Shown: positions 36,630 through 48,667 of the stretch, piece by piece | How the letters are laid out: the number at the start of each line of letters is the position of its first letter | Position numbering within the stretch: position 1 is the stretch's first letter | Source: Lutjanus erythropterus | Lineage: Eukaryota > Chordata > Actinopteri > Lutjaniformes > Lutjanidae | DNA length: 64,000 nucleotides | Assembly (NCBI GenBank): GCA_020091685.1 | Contig: CM034606.1 | Coordinates: 13,625,695-13,689,694 of the forward strand | Direction of reading: 5' to 3' | Notes under the pieces: generated by a model | The model's database searches: none | Told to the model about the DNA's origin: nothing | The model's input: only the letters and a program-made list of their open reading frames with translations | Made by a program: the position numbers and the translations under genes

Positions 36630-38005
36630 TAAAGAGTTTGATCAAACACTGTTGCTGATAGCTTACTTGGCCAATCTCATCAGAAGTTGGATTTTTCGGA
36701 TAAAAATACTAGCAGTGAAGAGCTAACCTTCATTCCCTCTCATTAGGATCTGTCACCAACCAGAACCGACACATGTGAGGGCTGGACATTGATATCTTGA
36801 ACTGAAATATGCTACAGTAGGGCTGGCATTGGACCCACTAACAACCTAATACTACCATACAGACCATAATGTGGCAAGAGACTAATGCATGCATTAGTGA
36901 GTGAGAACAGATGTAACTACAGCTTATAATTTCAATAATCTGTCATAGCTTAACCAACATAGCACCACTAAAATTGTATTTGTTACGTGCACCATTAGTG
37001 AGTGAGCTTCGTTATTCTCTGCAGTCTCATTTGATGGCATCCGCCGTGTTGAAGCACCTCCTGCTCCAGGTTTGGATTGTAGAGCAATAAATGATTCTCT
37101 AAAAAGGCACACAGGTCACATTTATTTTGTCTTCACAAAGAGAACAGAAATGACCGGTTAGCCTGCAGTGTTTTTGTCTTAATGTCACACAAACTAAACT
37201 AATTCAGATTCCATAACTGAAGCTCTCAAAAGATATGAGAGTTGAAATATCTAGGACTATAAATGCAACTGGGTAATGAGGCTGTTAGGGTTGAGACGTT
37301 GTGAAGCTACATGACCCTTTTCCTGTTGGTGACACAGCGCTCCTCATAAAAACTACTCATATGGATTTCATAGAAGAAATATAAATTATGGATGAAAAGG
37401 GTACTATAATATGGGAGTTGCAGTTCAGAATACTTTCAACGTTTGCACTATATTGGGCTCTCCCATGAAAGCAGCTTATTCCCATACAAGCTAAGTATGA
37501 GAAGATCATGTTAAAAGGGACATTTTGAGTTTTCATCATTTGTCGTCACCCAGCCTGCCACTTGTCACATGTTCCCTCATTTCCTCTGAAAACAATTTCT
37601 TACTTTAGCCAAAGTACAAAGCTATCTGCACCGATGTTAAAAGTGTCTTGTGAAGAAAAAATAACCAGCTAGGATACACAGGATCGAAGCTTTCTGTGAG
37701 CCAGATGCCACCAAAAGATGCTAAGTGAAGAAAGGAGGTGTAAAACTCAAACACTATAAAGCCATAACATAATTCCATATAGACACCAGACTGCTCAAAT
37801 GTTACCATAGGAAGAAATGAACTGCAGAAGTGCTGAACTGAAGTGCCTGTGGCCAGTGAAAAACTGATGGACTGCTATGACAACTGTAAGAATGGCAAGA
37901 ATATTTCCTAGTAATATGTCCATCTGTTTTTGAAAGCAATGCTGCACAGCGGGAATAAAGTTGACAAGTTTAGCTTGCTCACTAAATAGGACACAGTAGA
38001 CCGAT
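36630..38005. other. Intergenic DNA 3' of socs5, no gene seen
   Basis: No convincing exon, and no recognisable mcfd2-like coding sequence (the neighbour of SOCS5 in mammals). Confidence 0.35.
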
Positions 38006-38011
38006 TTTATT
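38006..38011 (-). other. Candidate polyadenylation signal of socs5
   Basis: The minus strand reads AATAAA here, about 760 nt after the socs5 stop codon. It is the nearest canonical hexamer that I found downstream. Real 3' UTRs may be longer, so the cleavage site is unproven. The 132-codon frame at 38010-38408 lies within this presumed 3' UTR and is not a gene. Confidence 0.4.
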
Positions 38012-38771
38012 ATTCACCATTACTGCTTATAGAGGAACTAATGTTTTTAAGAACTAATCTATAGTCCTTAGAAAGCACATCATTTCCCTGATGTGCTGTC
38101 CTTAACTCTATGGACCCGCCCAGAATCTGTCCCCGTCTCTGGCTTAGCTGATCCTCAAGCGTGCAAAGAGATGGCAAAGAATGTGCCTTATGTAGCTCTA
38201 TCCATGGGACAGGCTCTGACTGCAATATACCAATAGCACCACCAGTTGCCCTCTCAACCCACACGCACCTTAAAGCCCTTTTGGGAAGGTGCTCCACTCG
38301 GTGCTTTGACAAGCTAAGGAAGAAATAAAAATAGAGAAAGCACAAAGTGAACTGTACAATGTAGCCATGTGGGCCTAAATAGCGATTTGGGATGAAAAAG
38401 GGAGGCATGCAGGCAAGGTCTACAGGCAGGGTGATGTTGTGGGATCAGGCAGACATTTAGCACAAAGCAGGAGAGAAAAGACACAAAGCGCTGATATTTG
38501 TGCCTTCCCTCCCTGTCAAAACAACCTGTTCAACACAAAAACATGTGCTTGCCAGACAGCGTTATACTGAATATAATCATATGTATTTTCTGTGATGTAA
38601 GTAATAACTAAAACAAAGATTAGAATGAATCTTGTATAGCTTGTTACATTTAAATTCCATCCCCCACCAGAAAGAGAGCCATGTCAGTATAGCCTCTAAT
38701 TGGCTAATGAGGAACTTCTCAAGTTCTGTAATCCTCCTGCAGTGTGTGTACAGGCAATGGAGAAGGCCACC
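38012..38771 (-). other. Presumed socs5 3' untranslated region
   Basis: Sequence between the stop codon and the nearest AATAAA. No competing gene or repeat was recognised in it, and it is contiguous with the coding exon, as expected for SOCS5, whose coding sequence lies in the last exon. Confidence 0.4.
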
Positions 38772-40463
38772 CTATTTAACCTTGAGTGGCGGTTCCCTCT
38801 CCAGCCAGCGAACTCGTACTTTCTGTTTATAGTGATACTCCTTGAGAAAGTCCTGCAGGGCAGGGGGCAGAGGCAGAGAGCCTATACCATCGTAAGTGGT
38901 CCAGCGGCAGATGGCGGCCCGTGCCAGGTGCTGCAGGCCAAAAGGAAAGGTCCGATGGAGAGGCGCTGTAAGCAGCGGTTCAAAAAACATGCAGGCGCTG
39001 GGGTCCTTGTAGTGCTCCAGCAGTCCTGTGACGGTGGAAGAGTGGAAAACACAAGGGTCGTGAGCATCAAAGCTGAAGTTGTGGTTCCACTGCTCGATGC
39101 GGGCGTGCAGCGAGCGGTTGTAACGGCGGAAGCTAACGGAGAAGAGGTAGTCCTCCTGGGCCGAGTCACGCAGCAGGAAGGTGCCCTCTGGCCGGCCGTC
39201 CAGCAGTGCCTCAGCCTCGTAGCGGTCCATTACGCCCCAGTAGCAGGGCAGAGCTGTGATCTGCAATAGGTCCGGCACCAAGCAGTGGATGTAGTCTATC
39301 TGGGTGTGAACCTTCCAGGGCCCAGGTTGCTGCCGGCTCAGGTGACCGTCCCCTGAGGCATGCCTCTGCTTGGGCCTCCTGGCCTGCAGACAGAGGGTGG
39401 TCGAATCCTCCTCAGAGTCACAGTCCTGACCTGACGCTGCAGCCCCCAACACCTGCCCACAGGCCCCTGATGATCCTGCACCCACAGAGCTGCCAGCTCC
39501 TGAGGCCCGGCTTTCCCCAGAGGCCTCTCCCATGCCAGGAGCCATCTTTGGTCCCAGTTTGTAGAGAGAGGAGCCCGGCACTGAGGCCTCCAGGGTGTGG
39601 ATCTGTGCATTGGGTGGTGGGTCCACACCTTCCTCGATGCTAAGTCTGCGGCGCTCGCGCAGACGTTCCTCCTCGTCCTCAGGAGAGGGGTGGGCCGGGT
39701 CAAAGGCATCCAGCAGGGCAGTGGAGGAATGCGGGCTTACTGGTGCTGTGTGTTGCTTGATCAAGTGCCACTTGTGTGCAAGGTCTGAGCCTGGTGGGAA
39801 GGGGCAGGTCTCCAGCATGAGCTCTGTCAGGTGGATCTTACGTTTGGAGGTGACGGGGTTCTTAGATGAGCGGGAGCGTCTACGAGCGGGAAGGGGTAAG
39901 CACAGCCCTACTGTATCACTAAGCCGCTGGCGCAAAGACCGAGCATTCAGACTGCGACTTCCAGATACAGAGTCGCTCATCTCCTGGATGGAGCAGACTC
40001 CATAACGTCTGTCCCTACGGTTCCCACTCCCCCGCACACGCCCAGACCTCCTGTCTGCCTCTAGAGAGCTCTGGGTTTTGGTGGAACATGAGTGTTTTTT
40101 CTTGCCCCCCCATGGAGCATGACGGGAATAGGAGTCTCTTCGTGCCAGGGGAACACCCCCTGATCCCCCCCGCACATCCTCAGTGTCCTTGTCGATTGTG
40201 ATCTCTACTATCTGAGGGATGTCCGACACACAGTTATGATGGCGCCGTCCTGCTGTTACCATTGGCACTGGCAGGAGGCTCCGTGACGGGCTGGAGGCTC
40301 CTGATGCTTGAGCCTCACCTGAGCTGCCTGCTTGGCCAAGATCCAACACACAGTGGACGGCATCGGCCTCAACCCTGCTTTCACTGGCTCCTGAACTGTT
40401 GTTGTGAAAGAGTGTCTGGCATTTGCTCTTCAGGTTGCTCCACATGTTTCCCACTTTCTTCAT
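38772..40463 (-). CDS. socs5: Suppressor of cytokine signalling 5 (SOCS5), complete in one exon, 563 aa
   Basis: A cytoplasmic adaptor that damps cytokine and EGF-receptor signalling. The SH2 domain binds phosphotyrosine, the N-terminal region binds JAK kinase, and the SOCS box classically recruits Elongin B/C and Cullin-5 for ubiquitination. Start chosen: [16 protein letters not shown] aligns with the human SOCS5 start. The open frame runs 36 codons further upstream, but that part lies across the 3' splice site and is mostly intron. Domains: conserved N-terminal blocks at 81-134 ([29 protein letters not shown]); JAK-interaction region about 207-248 ([12 protein letters not shown]...[16 protein letters not shown]); Arg/Glu-rich [18 protein letters not shown] near 267-284; SH2 about 407-503 with FLLRDS at 429-434 (phosphotyrosine-binding Arg432); SOCS box about 509-549 ending in [13 protein letters not shown]. 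The human protein is 536 aa; the extra length is mostly a Gly/Ala/Ser-rich insert at about 313-346. Oddities: BC-box Ser509 to Gly and Cys514 to Ala, and a weak Kozak context (T at -3). The SH2 and C-terminus match SOCS5 better than SOCS4; teleost a/b copy not resolved. Confidence 0.98.
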   Translation of the reverse strand: MKKVGNMWSNLKSKCQTLFHNNSSGASESRVEADAVHCVLDLGQAGSSGEAQASGASSPSRSLLPVPMVTAGRRHHNCVSDIPQIVEITIDKDTEDVRGGSGGVPLARRDSYSRHAPWGGKKKHSCSTKTQSSLEADRRSGRVRGSGNRRDRRYGVCSIQEMSDSVSGSRSLNARSLRQRLSDTVGLCLPLPARRRSRSSKNPVTSKRKIHLTELMLETCPFPPGSDLAHKWHLIKQHTAPVSPHSSTALLDAFDPAHPSPEDEEERLRERRRLSIEEGVDPPPNAQIHTLEASVPGSSLYKLGPKMAPGMGEASGESRASGAGSSVGAGSSGACGQVLGAAASGQDCDSEEDSTTLCLQARRPKQRHASGDGHLSRQQPGPWKVHTQIDYIHCLVPDLLQITALPCYWGVMDRYEAEALLDGRPEGTFLLRDSAQEDYLFSVSFRRYNRSLHARIEQWNHNFSFDAHDPCVFHSSTVTGLLEHYKDPSACMFFEPLLTAPLHRTFPFGLQHLARAAICRWTTYDGIGSLPLPPALQDFLKEYHYKQKVRVRWLEREPPLKVK

Positions 40464-40510
40464 CAATAGGAGCCCCTGGGACCTGCAGATAACAGGAGAC
40501 AAAACAGATT
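40464..40510 (-). other. 3' splice site and 5' UTR part of the socs5 coding exon
   Basis: On the minus strand a pyrimidine-rich tract (TCTGTTTTGTCTCCTG) leads to ATCTGCAG, with AG at 40484-40483. Nineteen bases of 5' UTR follow before the ATG at 40463. This matches the vertebrate SOCS5 structure: non-coding first exon(s), then a single coding exon. Confidence 0.75.
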
Positions 40511-43500
40511 CAGTCACAGGTGGAGAAGTCTCGCAACAGCAATGACGCCTACATTTAACACTGAAGCACAAGCTACATAAAGAATGTCCTACATTTAAAT
40601 TCCCCAGACTACTGTGTATCTAGTAATTAGACATGGTGAGAGTGTAACGGGGCCAACGTGTCTGAGAGGTGGGTGAGCTTGAGTAGTTGGAACAGCAGAG
40701 TTAGGAGTTGCCAGGCAGACGTGCAGGGACACAAGGCCACAGCTATAAATGAACCCAGGATCTGCTCACAGCTGATCTGCTGGTATGTACTGTATTACAG
40801 AGCCAGTCTAGACCTGACCAAAAACTTTCCCTGTAACAGCAGCAGACAGGGCACATGTACATGCACATACACACTCACATATGCAGCTAATTTATCACTC
40901 TACGAGAATTTGACAGCGATTTGGAAGTTGTAGCACCAAACTGCGTTGGGGTGATGCAAACTTTACAGTGAGGAAAGTCACCACAGGTAGGTGGCCTGCC
41001 AAACACAAAACCTCAAAGGATTCCATAATGAAGCACTTCCTTCCCTGTTTCAGACACGGTTTCTGGACGTCATGGATTTATTAGGGTACATATTGTGGTG
41101 TTGCCGGTAAATCCAAATCATTGCAGCAACGGAGTGCTGGAATAAACTGCCAACATGTAAAACATCTGAAACCAAACACTTTTGCAACTCTTTGGTCCTA
41201 AAAGTGACTTATAACACTGTGTTTAGACATTTATTACTTGAACAAGTTTTATTCCAGTTGCTACGATACCATAATTTCAAACTTTAATACAAATTTAATA
41301 TAAAACAATGATACTCGATACCTCAGGAAAAGAAAAAAAACTAGGCATACAAAATAGGATTTAAAAAAAATTAAGAAGCTGCACAGTGCTGGTGCAGAAA
41401 AATTCAGACACTGTCAGGTTTTGCTACACTGCAAGCCAAATTTAAGACAGAACATTTCCACAGTAAGTTAATGCAATAGAGTTTTGAGCCCAAGTTTAAA
41501 TGTTTGAGTTTCAGAAACTCAAACAAATTTCAATTTCAAATTTTTAAAATTGATCACAGTGAGCTGTGAAAATTATTTAACATTATTTGGGTGCCTAAAT
41601 TAAAATATTATAATGTTAACCATTGTTCACTTTCTATTTTGTGTCAGTGAACAGACATCTCGAATGGGCACTTAGTTAATTTTTTATAGCCTCAGTACTT
41701 TAATTACTAGAGACTATCATTTTAAACGTGATGAAAATTGAAAAATGTACTGCTGTATCGATACTTTTGAGAACCTTATTCTATTCTTTGTCAATTTTTA
41801 AGGAAACTTAAGTAGTTTGTTAGTGTTCTTAAGACAATTCACTCCAATTATGGGAGTTCTTGTTAAAAATTTAACCATGTTAGCATTACTACATGTGCTA
41901 TTTGTGAAGCTACAGTCATGCAACACAGGGTGTTAGTTCCTCCATAGCTAGTCGCAGTCTTAATTCTCCTTTCTATCTGCTTCTGGGCTAAAAGCAGCTA
42001 TCCAACTGCCAGGCATCTTGTCGACCTGTGTGCAGAGTGAAGTTTGCCTCTTAGCATTGATAAAGACATTATGGATTTGCACAGTCAGCTGTGATAGACC
42101 AGGGTTCTGTGATGTACAGGAAACCAGACTGGCCTTCAGCACATGACTGATTAACTTGATTTGCTGAGGGCAGTTCCAAAGCCATCACTAACAAACTCAT
42201 GACATCAGTGTGACTTGCTTTGTACTCACAAAAGATGATGTCTTTCCATCTGACAGTCAGCGGATGTTTGTGATACATACACCTACAAAACAGCTTGCAA
42301 CAAATGTGTTGCTATGAAAAAATAATATTAATCTACATCACCAAACGTGATTCATTTGCCGTGGTGCTTCATGTGCATCTGCAAAAAAGGCCCACGTAAG
42401 CAATGCATTGTCTGGTCTGCTGGACATCTTCCTTTCATTCTCTCAAAGGGTAACACCAGGGCAAAAGTCCAAAGCAACTGTCTATATGACTTGACATGGA
42501 GCTCCAGTAATAAACTACAGATGATTTCTAACAAACAGTATCCAAAGCAAAGCACCCAAATGTGTTTCAACACCAAATGCTAATTCAGCAGACTCTTACA
42601 CGTAGAGAACAATTTCCATCGTGGATTTTATCTGAGTAAGATCTCTACGCTGCAACTCTAATTACACTTACAAATATGTTGGTACAAACCTAAATCACTA
42701 AACTTGCTCTGAAATAATTGTTTAAAATTAATTGTTAAAAAATTTATCTCTGAAACAATGAAACCTATGTTATCAGTGCAACACAAACACGCAAACAAAA
42801 TAATCCCTAGCAAGTTGTTCAGTGCAGCCAGCTGTGACCAAGAGTTACTTTGCAACTAGATTTGATGGTAAAATTGTAATTTTTGATGCATCTGAATTTG
42901 ATTTTCATGCTTGATTTCACACTTACATAATAGCATAATCATTAAATTCAAGCATGGGATATGTCAGATGAACTGACTTATGTCTTATATTTCCCTGACA
43001 TTAGAGTGTGAGTATCGATACTGATATTGTTTCTAGAGTTGCAGTGTTGCAACACTGAGCAAATAGCACGTTTGCAGTGATGACATGCTGTTGCAGATCT
43101 TTAGGAATACAACTTGGAAGAGCTAGCCTGCTAATAAATTGTGCTTATTATTATGTTTTTATGATTGGAGCCTTAATTCAAACAGTGATATGGGCTGCAA
43201 TTTTGACACACAATTAAATGTAATTTACAATCTAAATAACAAAATACAATGTAAAATTTTAAATGACATGATACAGTCACTCAAGGTTGCTATTCCTGCT
43301 TCCACACATTCAACACATAGCCTTCCTAAAGTCAATTTTTCTTTCTTTATTTCCCTGACAACAGGCTTTCTTCTTTTCTTTTTTTTTTTATTTAAACATG
43401 TAAGTATATTTACGCTGTCAATAATAAAGAGTTGGGATACTGGAAAAGGTTCATAGGGATACTCAGCAATAGTAAAAAAAAAAGCAGCAGTCATTGTGGC

Positions 43501-43752
43501 TGGTTAGATAAAGTGCTGCAGGTAAGAGGAGCTGACACCAGTTGGGGAGAACACAAACTTACAACACGTCATCAAGGTAAGTAACACCTTTTATTGTGCC
43601 ATTCCTGTTGTCTGGAAAACCACTGGCACTGTGCCCACAACACAGGCTCTGATCATAGATCCTCACATTATGGCGAGTGTCCGCACAGTACAGAACTTCA
43701 GATGTCCCAAGGATGTACAATGTGCCACATCTTGACTAAGCTGACTCTTAAA
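40511..43752 (-). other. socs5 intron 1, distal part; no other gene seen
   Basis: Non-repetitive to mildly AT-rich sequence between the coding exon and the MITE cluster. Small frames on both strands (up to 91 codons) have no recognisable features. A T-rich run lies at about 43371-43391. Confidence 0.45.
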
Positions 43753-44268
43753 TAGAGCTGCAACTTTTAATCTATTCATCCATCAAAAGAAAATTAACCA
43801 GCGACTGTTCTGATCTCAAAATCTCAAATGTGAGAATTTGCTGCTTTTCATCATGGACTGAATACTTTTGGCTTTTGGACTGTGGTCACACAAAACAAGT
43901 CATTTAATGACATCTCCTTTGTGCTAACGGATGTTGTGGTGGACATTTTTCAATTAGATTAAATTAGTGATCAAGGAATAAGTGGCCAATTTATCTGTAA
44001 TGAAATGAATTAGTTTCAGTAAAAAGAAAAAAGTCAAAATTCTCTTGACTCGAGCTTCCTAAATGTCTATTTTCTGGTTTCTTTAGTCCTTTATGACAGT
44101 AAACAGAATATCTTTGGTTTGTGGACAAAACAAGGCATTTGAGGACGTCCTCTTGGGCTGACGCGAATTGACATTTTTACCATTTTATAGACCAACTATT
44201 GATTAATCAAGAATATAATTAGCAAATTACTGAACAATGACAATAATTATTAGTTGCAGCTCTAATTA
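43753..44268. mobile_element. Two GCTGCAA-type MITE copies, opposite orientation to 33841
   Basis: The first begins AGCTGCAACTTTTAATCTAT and contains AATCTCAAATGTGAGAATTT and ACAAAACAAGTCATTTAATG. The second (about 44030-44268) contains TGACAGTAAACAGAATATCT and GTGGACAAAACAAGGCATTT. It ends AATAATTATTAGTTGCAGCT, the reverse complement style of the copy at 33841. Both are non-coding and lie in the socs5 intron. Confidence 0.65.
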
Positions 44269-46289
44269 AAACATATCTTATAATTAGTGATGCACCAAAT
44301 CTGTATAGACACCGATACTGACATTCTGTAAATGGATCGTCTAGATGGGACTCCTGCACAATAAATAATATTTCTTAGTCCTTATAAATGTGTAATAATA
44401 CAATCTGCTAAACTAAAATTAAAGCAGCCCATCCATACTTTCAATACCAAACAATACATATTAAGTACAGTGGCATTAAGGTTATTTGAGAATGATTTCA
44501 GTATGGTGGCTAGATAACATACAAATAGTCTTGATAATTTTTCATCAAAATCCAGTTTGGCCTCAAACAGGCAATCAAATGTTTCATCAAAGCAGCAGCA
44601 TAGATCAAAATGTACTTGAACTATATGACCAGCAAATTTGATTTTCGAAAGCAAAACATACATATTACTGTGTCTTATTGTTAATTTTATTTTGTTGAGC
44701 ACAAACTCTTACCAGCCACAACCTAAATTTGCCAGCATTTGTCTTGATTCTGTAACTGTACAGCCAACATGAAAACACCTATCTACAAACTCAAACAGCC
44801 TGTTCACACTCAGCTGTCTACCCTCTGAGATGAACTGGAACTGTGAGGCTAATGTTATATCAGCTTCATCTTTAGAGGCTGGACTTTCCATCCGGGTTGG
44901 TGTGTTTTATCCCTCAGCTTGCTAATAGTTTCAAAAATACAAACAATAAAAGTTCCAGTGGCCAGGACACGTGGCTAAAAGGGGCCAGGATCTCCAAAAT
45001 TTTACCAATTGTGCCCAAGAATGATTTACAGCCACACCTATAACTTTACTCTGTGACTGTTGCCACAATTCAACTATAAACCCATGATGCATCAGCAATA
45101 ATAGAGGTTGCTTAAGAGGAAAAAGCATGCTTCACACTAGAATTACACATGCATTATAGAAAAAATTGATTTGTTAATCTGTTCATTTTCGTCATGATCA
45201 CTTTGACACATTCAGATGGCTTCACTGTCAAGTAATTATAAATGAAACAATATGCTAAAAATGGCCATGAATGAATTGCTACAAATTTGAGTGAATTACC
45301 AATAAGTACTGAAACTCTGTCAATGTGTGCTACAGTATTTGTTAGTCTGTCCTGTGGCCTCATTAGCATCTTTTGCAGCAAAACACTAAAAAATAACTTG
45401 TTACCATGTAGTGACAAATCTATATAATCAAGTTTAATGTGTGTTACAATCAGATATGCTACATTATATAACCTAGATTTTAAATTTTATGTCTACAGAA
45501 GGACACACAACAATAGGGCATCTCATATTGTAGATTTCTGCCTAAGAATTAACTCCGCTAATTAAAGATCGATTATTTAAACTAAGGTCGTCCAACATGA
45601 CCTCTCTCTGACTGTTCCCATTGATAACAATGACCACACCAAGAGTGTGATCCAGTCCACAACCATTTAAAGACGCCCTGAAACAGAACTGGGCTACTTT
45701 TGCTCTCCGGCAGCCCAACACACCCAATCTCCTGGGATCATACTGATCTAAGAGAGGGCTGGAGAGAAGACAAGATTAAGGGAGGACGCTTTCTCTGCTC
45801 AGACCAGACCAGAGTTAATGAGATATTTGCAGTGTCTTGCATTCTGAAAGATATGCAGGATGGCAGAAAGCCACACAAGGTCTGTAAATGACTGATAATT
45901 TGCACGGATTCTTCCGATCATTTAAATCTTGACAAATATTAACACTTTTAATAGAAATGAGGATACGGCAAATTATTAAACTAGTTTCCCCAACAAAAAA
46001 GGTGAAGAATGTATCTTTGGCTAAGAATAAATCTTTCAAAGTGCACAGTAAAATATAAAGCTTGGTGATATGGCTTTTATATCATAGCTTGATATTTTTA
46101 GGCTACTCAGTGATACACAATATATGTCGCAATACATACATTATCTCTAAAATAATGTTACTTTTCAAATAATGGAAATATATGACGATCTTTTAGAACA
46201 TGGTGCATTAAACCACCCAACAGTGTTTTAGTTAAAATTACCACAACCTATAACAGGAAAATGCCACAGTAATGCAACAGTAATTTTAA
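44269..46289 (-). other. socs5 intron 1, middle part; no gene seen
   Basis: A lone hAT-like terminus (TAGTGATGCACCAAATCTGT) lies at about 44286-44305. The rest is AT-rich with only short chance frames. Confidence 0.4.
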
Positions 46290-46971
46290 TCCAAAAACCT
46301 TATATATAACAGTAAAAACACTGACAGTAGGGCTGGTCAATTTAGACAAAAATCAAATAGCACAATATTTTTGACTTAATACCTAGATATTGATATTGTA
46401 ATGGTAATGGCGCATTCACAAAATATTAACACTAGGGCTGTGTATTTTCAAGAATTTGATGATATGTATGACTATACGGGGGATACAAATTGCTATTTTT
46501 AATCTAATTTTAGAAAAACTGTAACAGCATAAAGAACACACAACCATACCATAAGTTTGAACTTTTTTTATCCAATCAGAGCGGTAAAGATAGATAACAC
46601 TTATCTAGCTCTCTGTGGTTTAAACACAAGACAAAATGAACCACTACCACAAATCTCTGCATGTATCACAATACAGTAAAACTAAAATGTATCGATAATT
46701 CCTTACACCCCTAATTTACACTGAGGTGTTTTTTTTAAAAAATATCATCTGTAATGTGGATGTAATGACTAAGTGGGTAAAGGTAAATAACAAAACAACT
46801 AGAACAGTCAGTAAATTCAGAAAATTACATCACTTTACAGTAATACAGCCTTTAAAACCAAGAGTATACAACATTTATGCCATATCACAATGAAACAAAT
46901 CCATAATCTAAGAAGAAAACCTAGTCTCATATCAGGAAACCGATGTAATATCAATATATTGCCCCGCCCTA
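46290..46971. mobile_element. Tandem MITE unit A, interrupted by a nested hAT insertion
   Basis: Runs from ATCCAAAAACCTTATATATA through CAGTAGGGCTGGTCAATTTA, AAATAGCACAATATTTTTGA and ATACCTAGATAT to TATCAATATATTGCCCCGCC. The start GGGCTGG and end GCCCCGCCC are the inverted termini of a family abundant in fish. Unit B follows directly with the same order. Unit A is split at 46433-46713 by another element; without it the unit is about 400 bp. Confidence 0.75.
46433..46713. mobile_element. Nested 281-bp hAT MITE inside unit A
   Basis: The left end TAGGGCTGTGTATT and right end CCTTACACCCCTA are imperfect inverted termini. The flanking octamers ATTAACAC (46425-46432) and ATTTACAC (46714-46721) differ at one base and fit an aged 8-bp hAT target duplication. 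Unit B, which lacks the insertion, reads ATTAACACAA at the equivalent place. This confirms the insertion point, and it shows that the insertion came after the two units were laid down or was specific to one of them. Confidence 0.8.
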
Positions 46972-47335
46972 TCCAAAAACTACATATAAAACAGTAAAAC
47001 ACTGACTAATCAATACGGACAAAATCAAATAGCACAATATTTTTGACCAAATACCTAGATATAGGAATTGCAACAATACTGCAGTGTGTTTTCACAAAAT
47101 ATTAACACAACAAGATATCTGATATTAAATCAGTAATGTACATATAACGACTACAAAGGTAAATAATACAACAGCTAGAACAGTCTGGTATGTTCAGAAA
47201 ATCTCATCACTTCACTGTAATGCAGTCTTTAAAACCAAGAGAAGACAACACTTGTGCAAATATTCAAAACTGAAGACAATATCTAGACTCATATTACGAT
47301 TTTGTGTAATATCGGTATATTGCCTGGCTCTACAA
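46972..47335. mobile_element. Tandem MITE unit B, uninterrupted copy
   Basis: Repeats unit A from ATCCAAAAACTACATATAAA through AAATAGCACAATATTTTTGA, ATACCTAGATATAGG and CTAGAACAGTCTGGTA to ATCGGTATATTGCCTGGCTC. It sits directly after unit A in the same orientation, 364 bp long. Confidence 0.75.
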
Positions 47336-48569
47336 CATACTGCACTGTTGTTCAGCAATGCATCAACATAGTGTTCACATATTAATAATTATTCTGCCCT
47401 TGTATAACTTCCTTAGCAGTTTACCCTCAATAATGGATCATTAAACATTCAAATGTGACAAAACAATATGTAACTAAAAGTGAACTATCTGGAAAAAAAA
47501 ACCCAAAACACTAACTTGCGCTGTAAGAAATACACTCACTCATAATTCATTAAAATACCCAGACTGTCTTTGTTTTAATGTGACTTTCATACAGATTAAT
47601 ATGGACAGTAAGGTGCCGTTGTACAAACTACAAACTACTTCATCAAATTATAGGTATGTTTAACTCTAATATCAATAGAAGACATACAGTTACTGAACTA
47701 TGACATTATTATAGCAGACATATAGAAACGGTTGAAAGTAGGTCTGGGCAGCATCAAGGTATTACAGTATACCAGGGTATTTAGAAATCCTGAAGGCATA
47801 ATTTTAAATACCATCTTTGTGAATAAAGTTATCTGAAACACCTAAGTTACAACTGTATTTTTTTCCTGATTGAAAATAAAAATATAAAATAAGTTAATTT
47901 ATTACTAATAATAACTACTTTGTTAGTAGGGGATCAACAAAGAATCATTTGGAGGTAGTAAAGAACTAATTTGCTGGTCATTTCTGCTATATAGCCTCGG
48001 TCTGCTTGCTAATTAATTAAATATGACCAGATATGGAATCATGAAAATATTGCCACATATAACTTCATTTTGACATGGCAACTTCTAACTATAAAAGCAG
48101 TTGATCAGCCACATGACACATCTGTATATCATCTCAGTTCAGCCAAATGATGTGTTGGTATCCACAGCAACAAGTGTCACCGGGTCCTTTAGCAAGAATC
48201 TATGGAATAAGGGTGCTTTTTTCCTATTTATTGCATGGCTCTGTGAAATACTCTTGACTGATTGGACAATTGCAGCATCCTAAGGTCTGATATTTCTGTA
48301 TAGCAGACTGTAGCAATGTATAACAGCCCAATGCTATGAATATAGTTCTGATCAGACTCTGGAGGAACAATACAGTTCTTATTAAATCACTAAAATTATT
48401 TTAAAATGAATGTTTTGTGTCAAACTATTGGTACATAAGCATGTAACAAGCACAATAATGTACAATGAGCACATCACTATTGCAAAATAAAGCCATAAAA
48501 TCATATTATAGCTAATAAATTATTTTTTTGTAGGTAATCATGCAATTAGAAGGATATTGTGTAGCAAGC
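47336..48569 (-). other. socs5 intron 1; weak repeat, no gene seen
   Basis: At about 47735-47830 GGTCTGGGCAGCATCAAGGT and ATTACAGTATACCAGGGTAT resemble a dispersed fish repeat with GGTATACC words. Nothing else is recognised. Confidence 0.4.
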
Positions 48570-48667
48570 AGATCATTATTGTGAAATAAACCCCTTCAGG
48601 ATGATTCAAGACCTGCATCTGACGAGTCCTGGATCATCCTTTCGGGATTTATTTCACAATAATGACC
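48570..48667. repeat. Imperfect hairpin (about 43-bp arms), probable palindromic MITE
   Basis: The left arm AGATCATTATTGTGAAATAA... pairs with the right arm ...TTATTTCACAATAATGACCT, extending through CAGGATGAT/ATCATCCT with a few mismatches around a roughly 10-nt loop. Its size (98 bp) would suit a microRNA-precursor-like stem, but the near-palindromic design is also typical of small MITEs. It lies in the socs5 intron. Confidence 0.7.

Noticed and set aside
36630-38005. Search for mcfd2, the neighbour expected 3' of SOCS5 in mammals
   Set aside because: No matching coding sequence was seen on either strand, so no synteny claim is made.
38700-39269. 189-codon + strand frame
   Set aside because: Antisense shadow of the socs5 SH2/SOCS-box coding sequence.
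40464-40571. 36-codon N-terminal extension of the socs5 frame
   Set aside because: Most of it lies upstream of the 3' splice site (AG at 40484-40483), so it is intron. Homology to SOCS5 begins at the ATG at 40463.
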